64,000 bases of DNA, taken from contig CAMVFZ010000005.1 in assembly GCA_947166905.1 (NCBI GenBank), positions 79,434 to 143,433 of the forward strand, read 5' to 3'. The notes under the pieces are model-generated. The model had not been told where the DNA came from and ran no database searches. It was given only the letters and a program-made list of their open reading frames with translations. The DNA comes from an uncultured Prevotellaceae bacterium (GTDB lineage: Bacteria > Bacteroidota > Bacteroidia > Bacteroidales > UBA932). Positions 1 through 7,075 of this stretch are shown piece after piece; within the stretch, counting starts at the first letter, position 1; each line of letters starts with the position of its first letter. A program made the position numbers and the translations under genes.

Positions 1-506
1 ACCAGCACACCCTGTCCGAATACGGATGAAATCCTATAGAAGGTACTTCTGATGCCGATGAAAGCCGCCTGGCTGCTTTGGTCATGCGCCAGCATATAGA
101 AACCATCGGCTGCGATATCATGCGTGGCGGAAGCGAAGGCGGTTATGATAAAGAGCACAAGCGTCAGCCAGAATATGCCGGCGGGCGTCTGTCCGGAGGC
201 TATCATATCGGCACTGGGCTTTGGCAGAGTGATGGTAAGGAGGGCCATCATGGCAACCATCAGTACCTGCATGGCGACTATCCACCAGCGCTTTGTTTTG
301 ATAACGTCTACGACAGGGCTCCAGAGTCCTTTAAGAAACCACGGGAAATAAAGCAACGTGGTAAAGAATGCCAGCTGGCCGTTGGGAACTCCCATTTTGG
401 CAAACATCATAACGGAGATGTTGTTTACAAGGAAGTAAGGGATTCCCTCTGCAAAATAGAGGGTGGGAACCCAGAGCCAGGGTGTTTTAGTGAATTTGTT
501 AGCCAT
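1..506 (-). CDS. AmpG-like MFS permease (5' part, cut by window edge)
   Basis: This is the first 168 codons of a gene that runs off the left edge of the window. The ATG is at 504-506, four bases after the stop of the DUF4922-SpoIID gene, so the two are almost certainly translated from one mRNA. The translation begins MANKFTKTPWLWVPTLYFAE and shows three to four hydrophobic segments. It carries the AmpG-type signatures YFAEGIPYF and ATHDIAADG seen in muropeptide permeases of the major facilitator superfamily. AmpG proteins import anhydro-muropeptides through the inner membrane for recycling. Substrate specificity is inferred from these motifs and from the neighbouring peptidoglycan-acting SpoIID domain. 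A more distant acetyl-CoA- or nucleotide-type MFS carrier cannot be excluded because the C-terminal half is missing. Confidence 0.75.
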   Translation of the reverse strand, partial: MANKFTKTPWLWVPTLYFAEGIPYFLVNNISVMMFAKMGVPNGQLAFFTTLLYFPWFLKGLWSPVVDVIKTKRWWIVAMQVLMVAMMALLTITLPKPSADMIASGQTPAGIFWLTLVLFIITAFASATHDIAADGFYMLAHDQSSQAAFIGIRSTFYRISSVFGQGVL

Positions 507-510
507 ATTG

Positions 511-2817
511 TTAGTTAATTGTTTCCAGTTTTGATCCGGGATAGTAGTGCTCCAGTATCTGGCTGAAGTTGTATCCGCTGTAAGCCATCACGGCGGCGCC
601 AATCTGGCAAAGACCTACACAGTGGCCCCAGCCGCTACCGTCAAGGATAAGGTGATCGTCGGGAGTCCAACTTACCGTAAAGCGTGCGCTCTTGAGGTGT
701 GACTCAGAGAGGAAACGCCTTACTATCAATTCTTTACCGATAATAACAGTAGCCTTGCTACCGACAACTTTAAGTTTCTTGATAACGCCTGAAGGGCCTT
801 TCTCCAGAGGGATAAGATCCTGGATGGTACCTACATCCATGCCGCTGCGGCGTTTGAAGAGCTCGGATACCTGCTCGCGGGTATAGTCTACCTTCCACTG
901 GTAGAAGTCTACGGTCTCAAGATCGTAGTCGTTGAGTACCTGGGAGAGTATCTCTTTGTCGTTGGTATTGCAGAAGCAGTGGCCGTGAGGGTCATGGTCC
1001 GGAGTATCGGGCAGGGACTGGAGATAATCATAGTCCTTGTCTGCCCAACAGGTGCTGAAGAGCTCTGTCTGGCCGCCGCAGCTCTTGTAGAAGCGGCAGT
1101 CGCAGATTTCTCCGTCCTTATCCTTGAGCACAAGGCCCCAGGTCTGGTCGATGGCCTCGCGGACCTTGCCGCCAACTGCCATTGTAAGGCCCTGATAGCG
1201 CTGGCAATGGTCATCGGCGCACACATCAAAGTTGATGTGGTCTTCGTGGTCGAACCACTTGATATATGTTCCGGGAACAGCGTCTTCCTTACCGGCACCA
1301 AGTTTAGTGTCAAGGTCAGTGCAAAGGGATACTACGTCGTTTACACCCTCAGGGAGCTCTACTTTCTTGCGCTCGCGGTGCTCTACCTGGGCAAGAATCC
1401 ATGAACGTGAAATCACGGAATGAGCCTTCAGGAACTCCAGGGTGGCGGAAGACTTCATCTCTGAAGAGATTACGCTAAGCAGATAGTCCTCTACACCGAT
1501 GACGTTTACGGCTACTACTTTGCCCTTTTCTACGATGAATTTCAGGGAACCGCCAAACTGCTGGTCAACCTTGCGCTGCCAGTGGAAATCTACGCCGATG
1601 ATAACGTCGTGGAGTATGAAAGTGGGCTCTGCAAACATCTTGGACGGGGTCTGGGCCTCAAAGAAGAGCTCGTCGTACAGAGCACCATTATAGTTGATCT
1701 TGCCTTCCTGGTATGTAACCTTCTGAGGGCCGGCGCCGTCGGAAATAATCTCGAAGACGATCTCGTCGCTGGAAAGCACACCTACCTGGATTGTACGCTG
1801 GGTACGTGTAAGACGGCGGATTACCATATCCTGGGTTTCCTGGGAAGCTGAAACTTCTGCCAAGGCCTTTTCCAGGGCCGGAGCCGTTGCTTTCTCCCAG
1901 TCTTCTACCGGAGGAATAACCAGGGCGCCACCTTTGTCGGCGCAGCCGGGGCTGAAGCAAAGGTGCTCTGCCGGATCCTTGGAGAAGAAGCAGGAAGGCC
2001 TGTGTGCGTTACGCAGCATTACTATTACTCGATACTCAAAGTCTGCAAGGCCGTGGGTGCTGCCCTTGGGGCGTGCAGCGCCGGAAAGCGGCTTGTACCA
2101 CATGATAATGTTTACGCGGGGCTCGGGCTCGCCTTCATTGACGGGCATGCAGTCTATGAGCCTGTAGAAAAGCTTGGAAAGGGACTTGGATGTCTTTGAC
2201 TTGAGTACGAAGATTCCCTTGGTAAAGAGGTCGCAATGATAGAGGGAGGCCTCTTTTACGGACGAAAGGTACTTGAGCTGCGGGGCAGCATCGGCATCAA
2301 ACATCTTGTCTACAGCTTCCTCCAGCGGCATAAGGCTGCGCGGGCAGGCCTGGAAATGCATGTGATCCGGGGCCGATGCTCCACTGTAAGGGCCATTGTA
2401 GAAGAAGGTGAATTCAGTGAAATGATGAGCCAGGTCCGTCATATCCTGGAAGCGGTTCATAATGGTCTGGGGCGTGTGTTCTGCCGCATTGACCGTGATA
2501 TGCTCCGGGAAGATGGGATAAGGGTTGACCATAATGTCGTACTTGTGACCCTTGCGACCCTCGAACTTAAGGGCCTGCTGCTCCGGGAAACGTCCGCTTT
2601 CACACAGGAAGCAGGGACGGCGCTCCTCCAGTGCGGCCTCGAAATCTGCCGCGGTAGAGATAAGCCTCTCCGGGTTGCACATGACCTTTACCTTAAGGCC
2701 ACCTATCTCACATTCCTTTACGCGGACATTTTTCAATGCCCTGAAGTTGGTCGTACACAAAGGCCAGACCGACATCTGATCGTTTATAAACTTTCTAAGC
2801 GACTCCGACTCGTTCAT
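511..2817 (-). CDS. DUF4922 (HIT/GalT-like) - SpoIID/LytB fusion protein
   Basis: This is a 768-residue two-domain protein. Residues 1 to about 310 match DUF4922, a HIT/GalT-like fold family, with CFLC at 69-72 and an HxHxQ motif (H152, H154, Q156) like the active site of Ap4A phosphorylases and hexose-1-phosphate uridylyltransferases. Residues from about 420 to the end are a SpoIID/LytB domain. That domain has EDYLLSVISSEM around 443-454, where the Glu of SSEM is the expected lytic-transglycosylase catalytic residue. It also has the SCGGQTE segment and the C-terminal GSGWGHCVGLCQIG signature. I see no signal peptide, so the protein is predicted to be cytoplasmic, which is unusual for a SpoIID domain. 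It sits four bases upstream of an AmpG-like permease. The inferred job is processing of imported muropeptides; this is not shown. Confidence 0.85.
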   Translation of the reverse strand: MNESESLRKFINDQMSVWPLCTTNFRALKNVRVKECEIGGLKVKVMCNPERLISTAADFEAALEERRPCFLCESGRFPEQQALKFEGRKGHKYDIMVNPYPIFPEHITVNAAEHTPQTIMNRFQDMTDLAHHFTEFTFFYNGPYSGASAPDHMHFQACPRSLMPLEEAVDKMFDADAAPQLKYLSSVKEASLYHCDLFTKGIFVLKSKTSKSLSKLFYRLIDCMPVNEGEPEPRVNIIMWYKPLSGAARPKGSTHGLADFEYRVIVMLRNAHRPSCFFSKDPAEHLCFSPGCADKGGALVIPPVEDWEKATAPALEKALAEVSASQETQDMVIRRLTRTQRTIQVGVLSSDEIVFEIISDGAGPQKVTYQEGKINYNGALYDELFFEAQTPSKMFAEPTFILHDVIIGVDFHWQRKVDQQFGGSLKFIVEKGKVVAVNVIGVEDYLLSVISSEMKSSATLEFLKAHSVISRSWILAQVEHRERKKVELPEGVNDVVSLCTDLDTKLGAGKEDAVPGTYIKWFDHEDHINFDVCADDHCQRYQGLTMAVGGKVREAIDQTWGLVLKDKDGEICDCRFYKSCGGQTELFSTCWADKDYDYLQSLPDTPDHDPHGHCFCNTNDKEILSQVLNDYDLETVDFYQWKVDYTREQVSELFKRRSGMDVGTIQDLIPLEKGPSGVIKKLKVVGSKATVIIGKELIVRRFLSESHLKSARFTVSWTPDDHLILDGSGWGHCVGLCQIGAAVMAYSGYNFSQILEHYYPGSKLETIN

Positions 2818-2854
2818 AACTATTAACCAAGTATTTATATTCAGTTTTTTATAT

Positions 2855-3445
2855 TTAAAGAAGGGCTTCCAGATCTTTTCTGATCATTGTAAATTCCTGT
2901 TCAAAGTTAGGGGTTAACAACGATTTTTCAAAGGATTCCTCTATTTCTTTTACCGACCAGTAGCGACCTTCTGAAACCTCGGCTTCATCGGGGCTGGGAG
3001 AGAAGTCCCCCACTATGGCAAAAACATTAACCAGCTCGCGTTCAACGGCGCTTTCATATACGTAATCGCATAAAAAAACAGGGTTGAAATCATACAGGCC
3101 AAGCTCCTCTGAGGACTCACGGTAAAGTGCCTCCAAAACAGACTCTCCGTACCCTATGTGTCCGCCTACCGCAGTGTCCCAATAGCCAGGTAAAAGCTTC
3201 TTGGTAAGGGCCCGTTTCTGCAGGTATATTTCACCTTTACGGTTCACAATATGAAGATGGACTACCGGATGCAGAAGAAAGGATCCCTCGTGAACATAAG
3301 AACGCGGGGCACGGCCAACCACTTGTCCATCGGGCTGAACGATGGGCAGCATTTCTCCGCCAAGGGCGCCTGCGCCCCTGGGATTATCGACTGTGGGCAA
3401 AGGATATGCGGGTACCTGAGTGGGAGGGTAAATAAGAGTTGCCAT
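2855..3445 (-). CDS. NUDIX hydrolase
   Basis: This is a 196-residue NUDIX-family hydrolase, an enzyme class that cleaves nucleoside diphosphates linked to another moiety. The Nudix box lies at about residues 95-117 (GGHIGYGES, then RESSEELG), with all catalytic glutamates present. The first 31 residues are proline- and glycine-rich and precede a second possible start at Met32 (position 3352), where the conserved domain (MLPIVQPDG) begins. I kept the longer start because it leaves only 12 bases after the upstream transporter gene, in line with the tight spacing of this operon. The sequence resembles the YfcD/isopentenyl-diphosphate-isomerase-like branch, but the substrate cannot be named. Confidence 0.85.
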   Translation of the reverse strand: MATLIYPPTQVPAYPLPTVDNPRGAGALGGEMLPIVQPDGQVVGRAPRSYVHEGSFLLHPVVHLHIVNRKGEIYLQKRALTKKLLPGYWDTAVGGHIGYGESVLEALYRESSEELGLYDFNPVFLCDYVYESAVERELVNVFAIVGDFSPSPDEAEVSEGRYWSVKEIEESFEKSLLTPNFEQEFTMIRKDLEALL

Positions 3446-3457
3446 CGGTCCGTAATA

Positions 3458-5104
3458 TTACAAGGCGAGCATCACAAGGACCTGGGCCGCAAGTACCCTC
3501 AAAAACATCGTCAACGGATATACCGTGGCGTAATTAACTGAGGCATAATCAGTTCCGTACATCTCCTGGGAGAAGGCCAACGATGCGGGATTGGTTGATG
3601 CTCCGGCAACAAGACCGCAAAGCTGATAGAAGTTCAGCTTAAGCACAAGACGGGACAGGAGCATTATGAGTATGATTGGAATTGAGGTAATAATCACACC
3701 GTAAATGATCCACATATAACCGCCGTTCACTATGGATGCCACGAAGTTCTCTCCTGCGCCAAGGCCAACGGATGCCATGAACAGCGATATTCCTATTTCC
3801 CTCACCATCATATTGGCGCTAAGGGTGGTGTAGGTGGTTATCTTGAACTTCGGTCCAAAATGACCGAGCAATATGGCTATGATAAGCGGACCGCCTGCAA
3901 GGCCAAGCTTGACGGCGGAAGGGATGCCGGGGATGGCCAGCGGAATGCTGCCAAAGATAACGCCGACGGCGATTCCAAAGAAGATAGGCACAAGGTTAGG
4001 CTTGGTAAGCGACTGGGGCCTGTTTCCAACCAGCTTGGCCACATCGCCGATAGCGGATTCGGTTCCCACTACCTGAAGTCCGTCACCCATTTCCAGAATA
4101 AGGTTGGGCCTTGCAACAAGTTCTACACCCGCACGTACGACTCTGGTTATGGTAACTCCGTAGTTTGCACGGATGTTAAGGTCTTTAAGGTGCTTGCCGG
4201 TAAGGGATGACCTTGTAATAGCCAGGCGGCGGGTTACTACTGCATCACCAAGTTTATCCCAGTCCGTCAGATGCATGGGAATCTCTTTTCCAAAGATGAT
4301 GCGGATGGCATCTACCATGGAAGGGTTGGTTACGATAAGCAGTTTGTCGCCCTGCATCAGCACGGTATCGGGCCCGGGGACAATGATTTCGCGGCCTCTC
4401 ATCAGGCGGGAAATCACATATTTTTCGTTCTCCTGCTTGCTTATTACATCCTTGATCTTAAGGCCGAAGACGGCAGGATTCTCTACCTCGCAGTGCATGC
4501 GGCGAGCGCCTTCAGATGAGCCTTCTTCTGATTCCAGGGCTGCTTTTTCCTTTGCGAGGTCGATCTTGAAGATTGATTTTGCAAAAATAATCAGCACTAT
4601 TACGGCAATTACGCCAAGAGGATAAGCTACTGCATATGCCGATGCCAGAAGGGAAGATTCATCCGGCGGAAGAGCCTGCTGGGCTGCACCAAGACCAGGA
4701 GTATTGGTTACCGCACCGGACATAACGCCAGTCATTACCTTAAGGTCTCCTCCTGTTACGGCGTTAAGGCCTATGGTAACAAGTACGGTCAGGGCCACCA
4801 TGGTCAGGGCAAGCAGATTCAGCTTTACTCCTCCCTTTCTGAAAGAAGAGAAGAAGCCGGGGCCAACCTGTAGGCCGATGGTGAATACAAACAATATAAG
4901 GCCGAAGTCCTTAACGAAGGCCAGCGTACCGGGGTCCACCCTTAGGCCGAAGTGGCTGAACACGATACCTACGAAGAGTATCCATGTAGAGCCAAGTGAA
5001 ACGCCTTTGAACTTATATCGTCCCAGAAAGAGGCCTATTGCTATAACAAAGGCGTACAGCATTATGCAATGGGCAATTCCAGTGCCCGTAAACAACTCAG
5101 TCAT
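3458..5104 (-). CDS. AspT/YidE-type putative transporter with two RCK_C domains
   Basis: This is a 548-residue inner-membrane protein of the aspartate:alanine exchanger (AAE) family. The N-terminal half has about five hydrophobic segments (for example 12-30 and 85-110). Residues about 200-375 are two soluble TrkA-C (RCK_C) domains, recognisable by VKDV/LKDLNIR and DxLLIV or GLQVVG-type strands. A second membrane half follows, with GLVAGASTNPASLAFSQ near the end. This arrangement (TM, two RCK_C, TM) and the length are typical of the family. Members characterised elsewhere exchange aspartate and alanine or carry dicarboxylates, but most are uncharacterised. Its start overlaps the end of the thioesterase gene by 8 bases, so the two are translationally linked. 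Confidence 0.85.
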   Translation of the reverse strand: MTELFTGTGIAHCIMLYAFVIAIGLFLGRYKFKGVSLGSTWILFVGIVFSHFGLRVDPGTLAFVKDFGLILFVFTIGLQVGPGFFSSFRKGGVKLNLLALTMVALTVLVTIGLNAVTGGDLKVMTGVMSGAVTNTPGLGAAQQALPPDESSLLASAYAVAYPLGVIAVIVLIIFAKSIFKIDLAKEKAALESEEGSSEGARRMHCEVENPAVFGLKIKDVISKQENEKYVISRLMRGREIIVPGPDTVLMQGDKLLIVTNPSMVDAIRIIFGKEIPMHLTDWDKLGDAVVTRRLAITRSSLTGKHLKDLNIRANYGVTITRVVRAGVELVARPNLILEMGDGLQVVGTESAIGDVAKLVGNRPQSLTKPNLVPIFFGIAVGVIFGSIPLAIPGIPSAVKLGLAGGPLIIAILLGHFGPKFKITTYTTLSANMMVREIGISLFMASVGLGAGENFVASIVNGGYMWIIYGVIITSIPIILIMLLSRLVLKLNFYQLCGLVAGASTNPASLAFSQEMYGTDYASVNYATVYPLTMFLRVLAAQVLVMLAL

Positions 5105-5858
5105 AAAGATCTGCCTTTAAACAAAAAACTTGATTTCCGCCGCAGACGCCTTCTACATAGAAGGTGAGGCCGTCCTGATGCACCAGGAGGTCTACCACGT
5201 CATTTGCGCGGGTTTCGTGGTTAAAGTTAACCGTGAGCTCCTTGAATGGATGCTCTTTGATTGTATCTGTGTCTATGCAATTCATTGCCCACAGCACATA
5301 GCGCGCATTGTTGGTGTGCTGCTGCAGGTCGATATCGGAATAACCCACAATATGGGTGCCGGCCTTGACTGGCTCTATTCCGCGCGGGATTGCCACCCTG
5401 GGGGCGTTTTCCACTATTGCATCTTCAGCCCTTTGGGTTTCGGGGTCTACCATCTGCATGACATCCGATGTGCGTACCATCCTGCGGGCGGCGATATCCA
5501 TGATTACCCATGAACTGGTGCCACGTACGCGGACTTTTCCGCTGTCCGGGTCAGTGACCATGAAGTCCCTGACATAAAAGGGGCCTGAGGGGCCTTTATG
5601 CCAAGTGCTTATGTCTATCCTGTCTCCCCATGAAGGGGTGTCTTCAAATATAAAATTAAGACGGGAAAGGACCCAGGCTTTTCCGTCTTTAATCATCTGC
5701 TCGTAGCCGAAGCCCATGGCATCTGCGGCCAGATAGGCCATTTCCTGGGCATAGTCCATAAAAGCCGAAGGGCGCAGGCGCATCTGGGCGTCTACGTCGT
5801 AACAGCGTACTGTCTGGCTTAAAGTATATTTGTTTTTGTCTATTATCTTTCCTTCCAT
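5097..5858 (-). CDS. Acyl-ACP thioesterase (FatA/FatB-like)
   Basis: This 253-residue protein belongs to the acyl-ACP thioesterase family, which releases free fatty acids from acyl carrier protein. It has the double hot-dog layout. The N-terminal half starts with a hot-dog helix region (MDYAQEMAYLAADAMG) and the conserved WVLSRLNFIFEDTPSWGD stretch. The C-terminal half carries the catalytic-type motif YSDIDLQQHTNNARY, with Asn and His placed as in plant FatB enzymes. Length is normal for bacterial members. It sits between an HU-like membrane protein gene (15 bases upstream) and the AspT-type transporter (8-base overlap). The chain-length preference cannot be read from the sequence. Confidence 0.9.
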   Translation of the reverse strand: MEGKIIDKNKYTLSQTVRCYDVDAQMRLRPSAFMDYAQEMAYLAADAMGFGYEQMIKDGKAWVLSRLNFIFEDTPSWGDRIDISTWHKGPSGPFYVRDFMVTDPDSGKVRVRGTSSWVIMDIAARRMVRTSDVMQMVDPETQRAEDAIVENAPRVAIPRGIEPVKAGTHIVGYSDIDLQQHTNNARYVLWAMNCIDTDTIKEHPFKELTVNFNHETRANDVVDLLVHQDGLTFYVEGVCGGNQVFCLKADLYD

Positions 5859-5873
5859 TCTCTCAAATCCTTT

Positions 5874-6761
5874 CTAGAAATTCAAGATTTCAAGTTCTTC
5901 TTTGCTGTACAGCAGCGAGTCAAAGAAGTCCGGGAACATGTGGGATACCAAAATGTACAGTATCAACAGTCCAAGAATGGTTCCCAGGATCCAGATTACA
6001 GCTTTGATCCAAGTGTTTGACTTGGTCTGCTTCTCCTCTACCGGCTCTGCAGCTTTCTCTACAACCTCAACTGCTGGAGCTTTGATTTCCTCAACTACGG
6101 GAGCTACAACCTCTTCAACTACGGGTTTTGTTTCTTCAACCGCAGGGGCTTCTACTGTTTCAACAGCAGGTTCCTCTACAACTTCAACAGCAGGTTCCTC
6201 TGTTGCCTCTTCTACGGGCTCTACTAAGAGCTCCGGTTCTTCTACTGGCTCAGGTTCTGCTACCGGCTCGGGCTCCGGAATAATCTCTTCCTTCAACTTC
6301 TTAATGGCATCCGATACCTCTTCCGGAGTTTCCTGATGAGTTTTCAGTGATATCGGCTCAAGGCCAAAGCCGCCAGGGTAGATATCCAGGTCTTCATCGG
6401 CAACGAAGAAAAAATTGTTCTCCTTTGTAGAGCGAAGCCTTCCCAGACCCGGGAAGACGATGTTCTTTTTTTGTTTGAGGACTTCCTTCATTTCCTGGAG
6501 GAAATCTGTAACAATCTTCTCTGCCTGCTTTGGATCCACTCCCCCATTACTCTTTATATATAAGGCTATCAGGGAGTTATCTTCTGAATTCTGGCGCTGG
6601 CGAAAAGACAGCTTCCTGTATGGCGGGTTAATCGTGTAGCCTTTGTCGCTGAAAGATGCGGGTACAGTTTCTGCCACAAAGGTTCCGACGCCCGGAAGCG
6701 TAACCTCGTCTCTATCAAGAATTAACTCCTTGACCATCTTTGACAATAAGTCAATATCCAT
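5874..6761 (-). CDS. Tandem HU-like domain protein with acidic linker and C-terminal membrane anchor
   Basis: The start was set at the ATG at 6759-6761 (MDIDLLSKM, 295 residues). A longer reading frame begins at a TTG that lies inside the -7 promoter box and cannot be translated. Residues 1-60 and about 65-135 look like two HU/CCDC81-type DNA-binding-like modules, with VTLPGVGTFV and IVFPGLGRLR as the paired conserved strands. A low-complexity acidic Pro/Glu/Val-rich linker follows at about 162-243. One transmembrane helix is at about 251-273, ending in a short 20-residue tail. The predicted topology is a cytoplasmic HU-like head on a membrane anchor. In Bacteroidota such HU-like heads often occur with SPOR domains, but none is present here. 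DNA binding is inferred from fold similarity only. Confidence 0.75.
   Translation of the reverse strand: MDIDLLSKMVKELILDRDEVTLPGVGTFVAETVPASFSDKGYTINPPYRKLSFRQRQNSEDNSLIALYIKSNGGVDPKQAEKIVTDFLQEMKEVLKQKKNIVFPGLGRLRSTKENNFFFVADEDLDIYPGGFGLEPISLKTHQETPEEVSDAIKKLKEEIIPEPEPVAEPEPVEEPELLVEPVEEATEEPAVEVVEEPAVETVEAPAVEETKPVVEEVVAPVVEEIKAPAVEVVEKAAEPVEEKQTKSNTWIKAVIWILGTILGLLILYILVSHMFPDFFDSLLYSKEELEILNF
6033..6278 (-). repeat. Degenerate acidic Pro/Glu/Val repeat in HU-like protein
   Basis: The DNA encodes a stretch of short imperfect repeats such as EEPAVE, EAPAVEE and VAPVVEE, forming the linker between the HU-like head and the membrane helix. The repeat is visible in the DNA as recurring ttcaacagcaggttcctc-like units on the plus strand. 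Repeat copy number here may vary between strains. Confidence 0.75.
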
Positions 6762-6785
6762 AGCCAGATTCAATTTTAACGAGAA

Positions 6786-6793
6786 CAAAGGTA
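6786..6793 (-). promoter_or_regulatory. -7 promoter element of the HU-like/thioesterase operon
   Basis: The reverse complement reads TACCTTTG, an exact TAnnTTTG box. It lies 24 bases upstream of the ATG at 6761 and so supports that start over the upstream TTG. I did not find a convincing -33 TTTG at the standard spacing. Confidence 0.6.
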
Positions 6794-6813
6794 TAAAAAA
6801 AATGTTAAAAAAA

Positions 6814-6844
6814 TTTGGAGATAAAGCAAAATGTTGTACCTTTG
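6814..6844 (+). promoter_or_regulatory. Promoter of tRNA-Asn (TTTG-N19-TACCTTTG)
   Basis: TTTG at 6814-6817 and TACCTTTG at 6837-6844 are separated by exactly 19 bases, a full match to the Bacteroidota housekeeping consensus. The tRNA begins 32 bases after the box. Confidence 0.85.
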
Positions 6845-6876
6845 CAATCCCAATCGGAAGAAAGGGTACTACAAAT

Positions 6877-6950
6877 TCCTCTTTAGCTCAGTTGGTTAGA
6901 GCACCTGACTGTTAATCAGGGGGTCGTAGGTTCAAGTCCTACAAGGGGAG
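6877..6950 (+). tRNA. tRNA-Asn (GTT)
   Basis: This is a complete 74-base cloverleaf. The acceptor stem pairs TCCTCTT (6877-6883) with AAGGGGA (6943-6949), with one G-T wobble. The D arm is GCTC..GAGC, and the T arm contains GTTCAAG. The anticodon loop is CTGTTAA with anticodon GTT at 6911-6913, which reads Asn codons. The discriminator base is G6950 and CCA is not encoded. Confidence 0.95.
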
Positions 6951-6961
6951 CTCACAAAACC

Positions 6962-6997
6962 AAGCACTTACGCATCCCGCGTAGGTGCTTTTCTTTT
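6962..6997 (+). terminator. Intrinsic terminator after tRNA-Asn
   Basis: The inverted repeat AAGCACTTACGC / GCGTAGGTGCTT, with one G-T pair and an ATCCC loop, is followed by TTCTTTT. It lies 12 bases downstream of the tRNA. Confidence 0.8.
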
Positions 6998-7027
6998 AAT
7001 GTACCTTTGGTCGCCCAGAGGAAACAA

Positions 7028-7059
7028 AAAAAAACCAGCGTGGAAAACGCTGGTTTTTT
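7028..7059. terminator. Bidirectional terminator ending the SusC/SusD operon
   Basis: CCAGCG / CGCTGG around a TGGAAAA loop is flanked by A-run and T-run on the two sides, so it can work on both strands. On the minus strand it lies 17 bases past the stop of the last operon gene. Confidence 0.85.
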
Positions 7060-7075
7060 CATTTATGTTAGCTTG

